Positions 49,202-56,389 of a stretch of DNA of 64,000 bases are shown one piece after another. The stretch is from assembly GCF_004355185.1 (NCBI RefSeq), contig NZ_CP037922.1:2822001-2886000 (forward strand), in the 5' to 3' direction. The notes beneath the pieces are model-generated. The model had not been told where the DNA came from. It worked only from the letters and a program-made list of their open reading frames with translations, and made no database searches. Position 1 is the stretch's first letter, and each line of letters starts with the position of its first letter. The translations under genes were made by a program, and so were the position numbers. Source of the stretch: Hymenobacter radiodurans. GTDB lineage: Bacteria > Bacteroidota > Bacteroidia > Cytophagales > Hymenobacteraceae.

Positions 49202-50407
49202 ATGGCTGAGCAATCACAAGAGCGCATAATTACAGCAAATTCCTATTTTCCTGCTCTAACAGGGGTCCGTGCAGTTGGCGCCTATATGGTATTCGTTTAT
49301 CACATAGTGAATAGCGATCCAGTAAGCTTTCTCTCAGGGAAATCGTTAGGAATAGAATGGCTTACCCGGCTTAGTTTAGAAGCCCACATAGGAGTTACTA
49401 TTTTTTTTGTTCTCAGTGGTTTTCTGATTACAGCCCGGTACGCAAATGGGCTTAGTTTTACTAAATCCTGGTTTAGGCGCTATATACAAAACCGCTTCGC
49501 TCGCATTTACCCTATTTACTTTATATTAACGGTATTTACTTTTTTTATAATGACTCATAAGTATAGCAATAATTGGTATGAGTGGGGAGCTTCGTTTACA
49601 CCTTTAGATAAAGTAGTAACTATTATCCTCAATGCCACCATTACTCGCGCTTACTTCTCTAATTTTGTATTTATAGGTATACCAACTGCATGGACTTTAA
49701 CCGTAGAGGAAACATTTTATCTGAGCGCGCCATTTTTACTTTTGGGTGTACGGCAGAATGCTAAAGCACTTTACTTATATCCATTAATTCTACTAACCAC
49801 TGGATTGTTTTTAGTATCTTTTTGTTCTCGCTATTTACCGTACTACGGTCTAATGGCGGGCATTGACTTTATGCTGGGAGCAACCTTTTTTGGGCGTTGT
49901 ATTGAATTTTTGATGGGTATGGGCCTTGCGCTGTGGATGAATAAACGAGTAGAGGATAAAGACAAACATTCCTTCACACATGCAACTGTGTATGGTGTAA
50001 CTGGTATTATCACTGGAGCATTGCTGTTAGCGCTAATTCAGTACTTTATCGAAAAGGACACTCCAGCTAATTCATATATGGTATTTATTGTTAATACTGT
50101 TCTATTACCAATTCCGATCGTTTTATTATTCTGGGGACTCATCCGGGAGCGCACTTGGTTACAATCGATTTTACAATCACGGCTGCTTATCCTATTAGGG
50201 AAAAGCTCCTATATATTTTATTTAATCCATTTGGGAGCAATAGACTTTGTATTCACTCATTATGTGAGCGATCATTGGTTGGCACGTTTGGTAGCGTATA
50301 CTTTACTTTCAATTACACTATACCACTTAATCGAGAAGCCAATGCAAAAACTTTTGCGAGCCAAGCCTCTGGAAATTAAGAAGCAAACTTCCACTGCAGT
50401 AGTTTGA
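49202..50407 (+). CDS. Acyltransferase 3 family membrane protein (OafA/YrhL-like)
   Basis: 401 residues with about 10 membrane segments. The family motifs are present: LTGVRAVGAYMVFVYHIVN (catalytic His), TIFFVLSGFLITARY and NRFARIYPIYFILT (Arg pocket), plus WTLTVEETFYL. These enzymes acylate sugars of surface polysaccharide, lipopolysaccharide or peptidoglycan. Codon use is markedly AT-rich (many TTA and ATA) compared with neighbours, suggesting acquired DNA. A 17-codon frame (49176-49229) starts first after the promoter and overlaps the start. Confidence 0.92.
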   Translation: MAEQSQERIITANSYFPALTGVRAVGAYMVFVYHIVNSDPVSFLSGKSLGIEWLTRLSLEAHIGVTIFFVLSGFLITARYANGLSFTKSWFRRYIQNRFARIYPIYFILTVFTFFIMTHKYSNNWYEWGASFTPLDKVVTIILNATITRAYFSNFVFIGIPTAWTLTVEETFYLSAPFLLLGVRQNAKALYLYPLILLTTGLFLVSFCSRYLPYYGLMAGIDFMLGATFFGRCIEFLMGMGLALWMNKRVEDKDKHSFTHATVYGVTGIITGALLLALIQYFIEKDTPANSYMVFIVNTVLLPIPIVLLFWGLIRERTWLQSILQSRLLILLGKSSYIFYLIHLGAIDFVFTHYVSDHWLARLVAYTLLSITLYHLIEKPMQKLLRAKPLEIKKQTSTAVV

Positions 50408-50482
50408 AGTGCATTCTTCAAAACAAAGTCGAGGTAGTGCTGACATCAGCTGAGCAATCGTATTTCAGCTTAAGATTTAAAA

Positions 50483-50520
50483 CCAAAAGCCCCCTGGTAT
50501 ATATACCAGGGGGCTTTTGG
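50483..50520. terminator. Perfect palindromic terminator
   Basis: 38-bp perfect palindrome built on CCAAAAGCCCCCTGG. Ends both the acyltransferase transcript and the leftward tRNA transcript. Confidence 0.9.
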
Positions 50521-50526
50521 TTAGTG

Positions 50527-50600
50527 TACCCCGTAAGAGATTCGAACTCCTGACCTACTGCTTAGAAGGCAGCCGCTCTATCCAACTGAGCTAACGAGGC
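50527..50600 (-). tRNA. tRNA-Arg (anticodon TCT)
   Basis: On the minus strand the sequence starts GCCTCGTTAGCTCAGTTGG and folds into a cloverleaf. D-stem GCTC/GAGC; anticodon loop CTTCTAA, so anticodon TCT; T-loop TTCGAAT. The acceptor stem has one G-T pair at the end. CCA is not encoded. 74 nt. Confidence 0.95.
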
Positions 50601-50613
50601 AAAATAAACTCAT

Positions 50614-50650
50614 AAAAAAGGCCTTTTGCGAAATGCAAAAGGCCTTTTTT
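50614..50650. terminator. Terminator between tRNA-Pro and tRNA-Arg
   Basis: AAAAAAGGCCTTTTGC / GCAAAAGGCCTTTTTT, 16-bp perfect arms. It separates the tRNA genes into different transcription units. Confidence 0.88.
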
Positions 50651-50660
50651 GGGAAAATCG

Positions 50661-50734
50661 TCGGGGTGGCAGGATTCGAACCTGCGGCCTCCTGCTCCCA
50701 AAGCAGGCGCGATACCGGGCTACGCTACACCCCG
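50661..50734 (-). tRNA. tRNA-Pro (anticodon TGG)
   Basis: On the minus strand CGGGGTGTAGCGTAGCCCGG begins the cloverleaf; anticodon loop CTTTGGG, anticodon TGG; T-loop TTCGAAT; acceptor stem CGGGGTG/CACCCCG. CCA not encoded. 74 nt. Confidence 0.96.
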
Positions 50735-50822
50735 AAAAGAGAATGAGGAATAAGAACTGAGAGTGAAGAATCTGTTTGCAATTCCTCATTGCTCATTCTG
50801 TATTCCCCATGGAAAAGGAACG

Positions 50823-50910
50823 CGGAGAGAGGGGGATTCGAACCCCCGGTAGCCTTTAGAGCTACGGCAGTTTAGCAAACTACTGGTTTCAGCCACTCAC
50901 CCATCTCTCC
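50823..50910 (-). tRNA. tRNA-Ser (anticodon GCT)
   Basis: On the minus strand GGAGAGATGGGTGAGTGGC begins the molecule; anticodon loop TTGCTAA gives GCT. A long variable arm with stem GTAGC/GCTAC is diagnostic of Ser. Acceptor stem GGAGAGA/TCTCTCC, discriminator G. CCA not encoded. 88 nt. Confidence 0.95.
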
Positions 50911-51037
50911 AAAACAGGTCTCTTCCGGTCGAAGAGTGCGCAAATATACAACTAGAAGCGAAAAATCAGCCTTCTCCAAAAAAAATATCTTCCTTTACGC
51001 ATCCTACTATATCAGTTTTTACCTGGCAATCGGCGGT

Positions 51038-51045
51038 TATATTTG
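51038..51045 (+). promoter_or_regulatory. -7 box for the batB-batC-like pair
   Basis: TATATTTG, 80 bp before the ATG at 51126. Confidence 0.5.
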
Positions 51046-51125
51046 TCGCAGTAGCCTGAGTCAGTGCATAGTTGGGCAGCCAGAACACTCCATTCCAATA
51101 CCTGCTGCATTCCTCGAAGTTTTTT

Positions 51126-52103
51126 ATGAATTGGGCATATCCCCTATCGTGGCTTGAGTTGACTTGCCTTGGTATCTTCTTGATCCTCTATATAGGCTAT
51201 GCGTTACGCACGAGGCGCTTGGCGGCCCCCTTGGGTCAGCGGGGCTGGCACTTGGGCTGGAAACTACTTTTGCGAACAGCTTACTTTGGGCTGTTTATAA
51301 TGGCTTTGCTTGGCCCGGCTTACGGCGTTACACAACAGCCCGTACGTACAGCAGGCAAAGATGTATGGCTGCTCGTGGATCTGTCGCGCTCCATGGATGC
51401 AACTGATGTAATACCGTCTCGCCTGCAAAAAGCAAAATTGGAGCTTTCGCAACTGATTAACCGCTTTCAGGCTGATCGAATTGGGTTGCTGGTTTTTGCG
51501 GCTGATGCCTTTGTGCAATGTCCGCTGACCTATGACCAAAGTGCGCTCCGCTTATTTATTTCAACGCTGCAAACCAACTTAGTACCCGTGGGCAGTACTG
51601 ACTTTGTGCCACCGCTAGAATTAATTCTTGCCCGTATGGAAGCAACCAGCCGGCCGGCTGGTTCGGTGGCGCGCGCAACTGCGGTAGTTGTTATAAGTGA
51701 TGGCGAAGACTTTGGGGAGAACATCGAGCCTACTCTCCGCCTGTTGGCTCGCTCGGGGGTACGCCTGTTTACGGTGGGCGTTGGCACCTTGGAAGGTGCC
51801 CGCATTCCACGCCTCAGTGGTGGTGGCTTCATCCGCGATAACAAAGGCCGTGAAGCCGTTACGCGGCTAATGCCTACTACACTACGGCGCCTCTCCCAGC
51901 AAACTGGGGGGCAATATTTTGAACTGACTGATCAGCGCAATGAATTTCCCCAGTTAGTTAATGCTCTGAATAGGCTTGAGGGCCAAGCTGAGCAGGTGCG
52001 TACCGTGGCCGTGGCCGACAACCGCTACCGGCTGCCGCTACTATTAGCATTAGTACTGCTGACGCTGGATATCATCTTTACTGTTCGCGTAATACGGCCA
52101 TGA
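51126..52103 (+). CDS. VWA-domain membrane protein (BatB-like)
   Basis: 325 residues from MNWAYPLSWLELTCLGIFLI. Two N-terminal membrane segments, then a von Willebrand A domain with the MIDAS motif VWLLVDLSRSMDATD, the Thr-like segment in PVGSTDFVPPLELIL and VVVISDGEDFGEN, and one C-terminal membrane segment (LPLLLALVLLTLDIIFTV). The layout matches BatA/BatB of the Bacteroides aerotolerance operon. Its partner overlaps it by 4 bp. No MoxR ATPase or BatA gene is in view, so the operon is incomplete here. Confidence 0.9.
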   Translation: MNWAYPLSWLELTCLGIFLILYIGYALRTRRLAAPLGQRGWHLGWKLLLRTAYFGLFIMALLGPAYGVTQQPVRTAGKDVWLLVDLSRSMDATDVIPSRLQKAKLELSQLINRFQADRIGLLVFAADAFVQCPLTYDQSALRLFISTLQTNLVPVGSTDFVPPLELILARMEATSRPAGSVARATAVVVISDGEDFGENIEPTLRLLARSGVRLFTVGVGTLEGARIPRLSGGGFIRDNKGREAVTRLMPTTLRRLSQQTGGQYFELTDQRNEFPQLVNALNRLEGQAEQVRTVAVADNRYRLPLLLALVLLTLDIIFTVRVIRP

Positions 52104-53089
52104 AAAATGTGCTGCTCCTTGTTTTACTGCTGATCGGAGGGTGGGGAGGATTCACCCGCATCCGTGACCGGAATGTAGCCGTGCAGGAAGGAGCTACCGC
52201 GTATGCACGCCAGAATTTTGCCGGTGCTGCGCGGGCTTACCAACGGGCCGTGGAAGAATTGGGAACCAAGGATGAAGCAGTAATCCTGAATCTGGCTCAT
52301 GCTTCTACCCGAATTGGTCGCGAGGCCGCAGCCAGATCATACTACAGCCGTTTGGTTACCAGCAAAACACCTGCTTTACGCAGCGTGGCGCAACAACAGC
52401 TGGCTGTGCTGGCTGTGCAAAGAGGTGAATTTGCCCAAGCCGTAACGTTATTGCGACAGTCGTTATTGGCTGATGCTACCAATGCCGAGGCACGCTATAA
52501 CTACGAAGTGCTGCGCGATTATCTGGCGCGGCGGCCTGATACCCCGCGCATTCCCGAACCATCTCCCAACAACGCTTCCAACCCGAAACCCAAGGAAACA
52601 GCGCCAAAGCAGGCAGCCAATCAACCCCGTACGAAGGCCGGCAACGACCGCAAAGGACAGCTTGATGAGCCAAATTTGCCCCCCGATCCGCGAAATTCAC
52701 CTCAGGACCAAACAGACAAGTCGGGGCAATCCAATAACAATCGGCCGGGAGCTAACCCTGGTAGCCCGGCCCGTGGCGGCTTTCAGCCTGGTGCGGGGGC
52801 CGAGCGAAACATAGCCAGCGGCTCAGAACCAGGCAGTGTGCGCGGCCTCAGTGACGAGCCCGGAGGTGCCGAAGCTGCCAGCGGCCGCAGCAAGCGAGCA
52901 GGGACCGAAGCAGCGAACCTCGACGAAACCCAACTCCAGACGCAACGGGCACGCTTGCAGCAGATGCAGCTTAGCACGGGCCGCGCCCGCCAAATTCTAG
53001 AGTCGTTGGGTGCCGCAGAACAGCAGTACCTGCAACAGCTGCCACGACGGGCGGTTCGTAAGCCGGCCAGCGACAAGCCAGCTTGGTAA
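52100..53089 (+). CDS. Tetratricopeptide-repeat protein (BatC-like)
   Basis: 329 residues, start overlapping the VWA gene by 4 bp (ATGA). One N-terminal membrane segment or signal (MKNVLLLVLLLIGGWGGF), then TPR units (EGATAYARQNFAGAARAYQRA, EAVILNLAHASTRIGREAAA, RGEFAQAVTLLRQSLLADATNAEARYN). The second half is low-complexity (Pro/Asn/Gly/Ser) and ends in a helix (TQRARLQQMQLSTGRARQIL). BatC/BatE-type partners bind VWA proteins; exact task unknown. The pair is cotranscribed. Confidence 0.87.
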   Translation: MKNVLLLVLLLIGGWGGFTRIRDRNVAVQEGATAYARQNFAGAARAYQRAVEELGTKDEAVILNLAHASTRIGREAAARSYYSRLVTSKTPALRSVAQQQLAVLAVQRGEFAQAVTLLRQSLLADATNAEARYNYEVLRDYLARRPDTPRIPEPSPNNASNPKPKETAPKQAANQPRTKAGNDRKGQLDEPNLPPDPRNSPQDQTDKSGQSNNNRPGANPGSPARGGFQPGAGAERNIASGSEPGSVRGLSDEPGGAEAASGRSKRAGTEAANLDETQLQTQRARLQQMQLSTGRARQILESLGAAEQQYLQQLPRRAVRKPASDKPAW

Positions 53090-53147
53090 GGGCAGCAAAA
53101 ACGCTGGCAATACACCTCCAGAAAGCGGACGCTACTCGGGTTCTTCG

Positions 53148-53155
53148 TACTTTTG
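53148..53155 (+). promoter_or_regulatory. -7 box for the thiolase gene
   Basis: TACTTTTG, 55 bp before the ATG at 53211; supports the later start. Confidence 0.55.
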
Positions 53156-53210
53156 CGGACCGAAGTCTCGGCTTCGTTTTTCTGATCCACTCCCACTTCC
53201 ACCCATTTTT

Positions 53211-54392
53211 ATGCAAGTCAAAGAAGTAGTTATTGTTGCCGCCGTGCGTACGCCAATTGGCAGTTTTGGCGGTAGCCTCGCCTCGCTTTCAGCCACCGAT
53301 TTGGGCGGTATTGCCCTGAAAGGTGCTTTAGAGAAAGCTGGTGTTGATCCGAAGGAAGTACAGCAAGTAATTATGGGCAACGTGATTTCGGCAAACCTAG
53401 GCCAAGCACCTGCTCGCCAGGCCGCCAAAAAAGCTGGCTTGCCTGATACTGTAGAATGTACCACCGTTAATAAAGTATGTGCCTCGGGCACCAAGGCCAT
53501 CATGTTTGCGGCGCAGGCCATTATGCTGGGACAAGCCGACGTAATTTTGGCCGGCGGTATGGAAAGCATGTCTAATGTGCCGTATTATCTCGACAAAGCT
53601 CGTTTTGGCGCTAAGTATGGTCATTCGCAGATGATCGACGGCCTGATGAAGGACGGGTTGTGGGACCCCTACAACGACTACGCCATGGGCAACGCGGCGG
53701 AGCATACAGCGAAAGAAATGGGCTTTACCCGCGAGCAGCAGGATGCGTTTGCCATTGAAAGCTACACCCGTAGCGCAAACGCAGCCAAAGCCGGTAAAAA
53801 GAAGGACGAAATCATTCCTATTACCATCGAGAATCGTGGCAAAACTACCGTTATCGAAGATGATGAGGAATATCTGAAGGTCGATTTCGCCAAAGTAGCC
53901 GGTTTGAAGCCTGCATTTACAAAAGACGGCACCGTAACGGCTGCCAACGCTTCTACCCTGAACGATGGCGCCGCTGCGGTCCTCCTTATGAGCCGCGAAA
54001 AGGCCGATGAATTGGGCATCAAGCCGTTGGCTCTCATCCGGGGCTTCGCTGATGCTGAGCAGGCACCAGAGTGGTTCACGACTTCTCCTTCCTTGGCTAT
54101 TCCGAAGGCCTTGAAGCACGCGGGGGTAAATGCCAGCGAGGTGGATTTCTACGAAATTAACGAGGCATTCTCTGTCGTATCGTTGGCTAATAACAAGCTG
54201 CTCAACCTGGAAGGCACGAAGGTGAACGTGTACGGCGGCGCCGTATCGCTGGGCCACCCGCTGGGTGCTTCTGGTGCGCGCATTGTGACGACGCTGCTGA
54301 ACGTGATGCAAAACGAAGGCGGAAAAATCGGCGTGACCGGCATCTGCAACGGTGGCGGTGGCGCTAGCAGCATTGTGCTGGAAAAACTGTAG
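53211..54392 (+). CDS. Acetyl-CoA C-acetyltransferase (thiolase)
   Basis: 393 residues from MQVKEVVIVAAVRTPIGSFG; the longer frame from 53010 overlaps the TPR gene. Catalytic residues: Cys in TTVNKVCASGTKAIM, His in SLGHPLGASGARIV and Cys in TGICNGGGGASSIVL; EINEAFSVV is also conserved. The enzyme condenses or splits acetoacetyl-CoA. Length is normal. Whether it serves beta-oxidation or isoprenoid synthesis cannot be said. Confidence 0.95.
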   Translation: MQVKEVVIVAAVRTPIGSFGGSLASLSATDLGGIALKGALEKAGVDPKEVQQVIMGNVISANLGQAPARQAAKKAGLPDTVECTTVNKVCASGTKAIMFAAQAIMLGQADVILAGGMESMSNVPYYLDKARFGAKYGHSQMIDGLMKDGLWDPYNDYAMGNAAEHTAKEMGFTREQQDAFAIESYTRSANAAKAGKKKDEIIPITIENRGKTTVIEDDEEYLKVDFAKVAGLKPAFTKDGTVTAANASTLNDGAAAVLLMSREKADELGIKPLALIRGFADAEQAPEWFTTSPSLAIPKALKHAGVNASEVDFYEINEAFSVVSLANNKLLNLEGTKVNVYGGAVSLGHPLGASGARIVTTLLNVMQNEGGKIGVTGICNGGGGASSIVLEKL

Positions 54393-54410
54393 AGCTAGCT
54401 TATTTAAAGC

Positions 54411-54446
54411 AAAAAAGCCCCCAACGGTCGTTGGGGGGCTTTTTTT
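54411..54446 (+). terminator. Terminator after the thiolase gene
   Basis: AAAAAAGCCCCCAACG / CGTTGGGGGGCTTTTTTT, 18 bp past the stop. Confidence 0.88.
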
Positions 54447-54542
54447 CTTCATTGAGTCTTCGTGTATTGACGTAATCAGGTTAAAAAACCGGCTAATGCC
54501 ACGGCAATGCACTTTGACACATTTTCCTGCGTTCTTGCGTCT

Positions 54543-55940
54543 ATGAAACGAGTTATTTTTCTATTACTGCTACTCTCCTCCACGGCTCAGGCCCAGAAAC
54601 TGCGTCGTTTGGTGAGCTACCGCGACTCGACCAATAAGGTAGTACGCGAGGTGTATTCTGCCTTAGTGAGCCCAGCCGACACTATCATGGAAGGGCCCTA
54701 CAAGCGTTTTTACCGCTCTGGCAAGGTAGAAGCACAGACCAGCTATGCCGGCGGCAAGCGCGATAGTGCCTACGTCGAGTTCTTTGAGAACGGACAGCGG
54801 CGGTTGGAGGTCACCTTCAAGCAGGGTTTGCGCCAAGGGCCTTTCAAAACCTACTACGCCTCTGGCAAACTAGCCCAGGAAGGCACATACGCCAACGACC
54901 AGCCCGATGGCACGCTCAAAACGTATCATCCCAGCGGTGCCATTAAGCTGGAAACTTCTTTGGTAAATGGCCAACCCGTGGGTGCCGTGCGGGAGCTATA
55001 TCCATCGGGCAAGCCCAAAGTGGAAACCACGTATAAGAACGGCCAGGCCAATGGCCCGATGAAAACCTATCACCCAAACGGTCAGGTTCAAAGCGAGTCG
55101 ACATATAACAATGGCTTGCTGGCTGGCCCTTACAAAACTTACTACGATAATGGCCAGCTAGAAAGCGAAGTAGTGATTGATAAGGCTGGTAAAGGCACGC
55201 AGAAAAGCTACTACCGCTCGGGTAAGCTGCGCACCGAAGGCAACTATGTAGCGGCAACTCTGCAAACCCGCCGCGTGACTAACCCTCTCGGCGACGATTT
55301 GACCAAAGGAGCTGCTCCCGGGGCCGGCACGGCTAACCTTGATGGCCCGGCAAAAGCTTATTATGAAAGCGGCGCCGTAAAGAGCAAGCTGAACTACCGC
55401 GCCGGTATCCTGACTGGCCAGAACCAGGACTTCTATGAGTCTGGGAAGCTGGAAAAGCAGACTGACTATAGCAACCAGGCCCGCGACCGTAAGGTGACTG
55501 CCTATTATGAGTCGGGCGGGGTGAAACAGGAGCAGCAGTTTAAGAATAACGTACCTGCCGGTACGTGGCGCACTTTTTATCCCGATGGTAAGCAGGTACA
55601 AACCCAGGAAACGTATGTGAATGGCAGGCTGGCCGGAGACAAGCTGACCTACTACCCCACCGGGGCGGTACAAACCAAGCTCGTGTATGAGAATGGCCGC
55701 CCTACCGGCTTGGGTCAGGAATTTTATGCCTCAGGCAAATTAAAATCCGAAACGACCTACGTAAAGGGGCTAAAATCCGGTGCTTACCGCCAACTACGCG
55801 AAGATGGTACCCCTGAGGTTGCAGGCGCCTTCCGCAACAACAAGGAAACCGGCGTCTGGACGTACTTCGGGCCTGATGGCAAGGCTGTTAAGCAGAATAA
55901 GACCTTCCGAAACGGCGAAGAGGTAACGGCTGGCAAGTAA
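54543..55940 (+). CDS. Secreted MORN-repeat (YwqK-type) protein
   Basis: 465 residues. Signal peptide MKRVIFLLLLLSSTAQAQ. Then about 15 repeats of 22-24 residues with the pattern YYxSGKLxxExTYxNGxxxGxxK, e.g. KTYYASGKLAQEGTYANDQPD and KTYHPNGQVQSESTYNNG. Such MORN-2 repeats form extended beta hairpins, as in YwqK-like proteins. The family is sometimes labelled antitoxin from YwqK, but no toxin is adjacent and the protein is exported, so that role is not supported. A one-gene unit with terminators on both sides. Confidence 0.9.
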   Translation: MKRVIFLLLLLSSTAQAQKLRRLVSYRDSTNKVVREVYSALVSPADTIMEGPYKRFYRSGKVEAQTSYAGGKRDSAYVEFFENGQRRLEVTFKQGLRQGPFKTYYASGKLAQEGTYANDQPDGTLKTYHPSGAIKLETSLVNGQPVGAVRELYPSGKPKVETTYKNGQANGPMKTYHPNGQVQSESTYNNGLLAGPYKTYYDNGQLESEVVIDKAGKGTQKSYYRSGKLRTEGNYVAATLQTRRVTNPLGDDLTKGAAPGAGTANLDGPAKAYYESGAVKSKLNYRAGILTGQNQDFYESGKLEKQTDYSNQARDRKVTAYYESGGVKQEQQFKNNVPAGTWRTFYPDGKQVQTQETYVNGRLAGDKLTYYPTGAVQTKLVYENGRPTGLGQEFYASGKLKSETTYVKGLKSGAYRQLREDGTPEVAGAFRNNKETGVWTYFGPDGKAVKQNKTFRNGEEVTAGK

Positions 55941-55962
55941 CTTCAGCCTACATTTTACTCCT

Positions 55963-56000
55963 GCAAAAAGCCCCCGAGATATACTTGGGGGCTTTTTTGC
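55963..56000 (+). terminator. Terminator after the MORN gene
   Basis: GCAAAAAGCCCCC / GGGGGCTTTTTTGC, 23 bp past the stop. Confidence 0.88.
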
Positions 56001-56066
56001 TGTCTACCAATACCTCCCATAGCGAACTAGTAAACTCAATCTTAGCTACTATCAAAAATATTTATC

Positions 56067-56105
56067 AAGGTACCTTGCTTCACATAGTACCTTCTGATAT
56101 ATTTG
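56067..56105 (+). promoter_or_regulatory. Palindromic operator over the promoter (site 1)
   Basis: AAGGTAC...GTACCTT palindrome at 56067-56093 with core TACCTTGCTTCACATAGTA; exactly 7 nt downstream is a -7 box, TATATTTG (56098-56105). A TTG inside the core falls at the -33 position. A second copy with identical spacing lies at 59208. Probably the binding site of a dimeric repressor. Leader to the ATG at 56390 is about 275 nt. Confidence 0.65.
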
Positions 56106-56315
56106 TTACATCAATTAGAGCTACTACCTGCCGCACCATTAAGCTCAATCGGGGCTTCCTGAACGACAGAGCCAGGGACACATCAGCGGGAACTCCCCGT
56201 GTATGCGGTCACTGCTGAAGGGCACTTACTATTGCTAGCGACGTGAGGTAACTCCTCACCTCAGGGCACACTACCAGTACCTGCCCCCTTTTTTCTTGAG
56301 TGAATGCCTGCACTA

Positions 56316-56362
56316 GGGCAACCAGCGGAACCGCGGCCGTCTGGAACAGTCTCCTATTGCCC
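56316..56362 (+). ncRNA. Leader stem-loop, copy 1 (loop AACCGCGG)
   Basis: Outer pair GGGCAA (56316-56321)/TTGCCC (56357-56362) encloses stem CCAGCGG (56322-56328), loop AACCGCGG (56329-56336), then CCG-T-CTGG. The same loop tops a different stem upstream of the gene at 59497. About 28 bp before the receptor ATG. Candidate cis-acting RNA. Confidence 0.5.
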
Positions 56363-56389
56363 AAATTTTTCCACTCCTCTCCTTCTCTT

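Noticed and set aside
53397..54512. Long open frame antisense to the thiolase gene (371 codons)
   Set aside because: It fully overlaps a clear thiolase with intact catalytic motifs, lacks a family signature and is a by-product of GC-rich codon use.
54543..55940. Antitoxin role for the MORN-repeat protein
   Set aside because: It has a signal peptide and no adjacent toxin, so the YwqK-based label is not supported.
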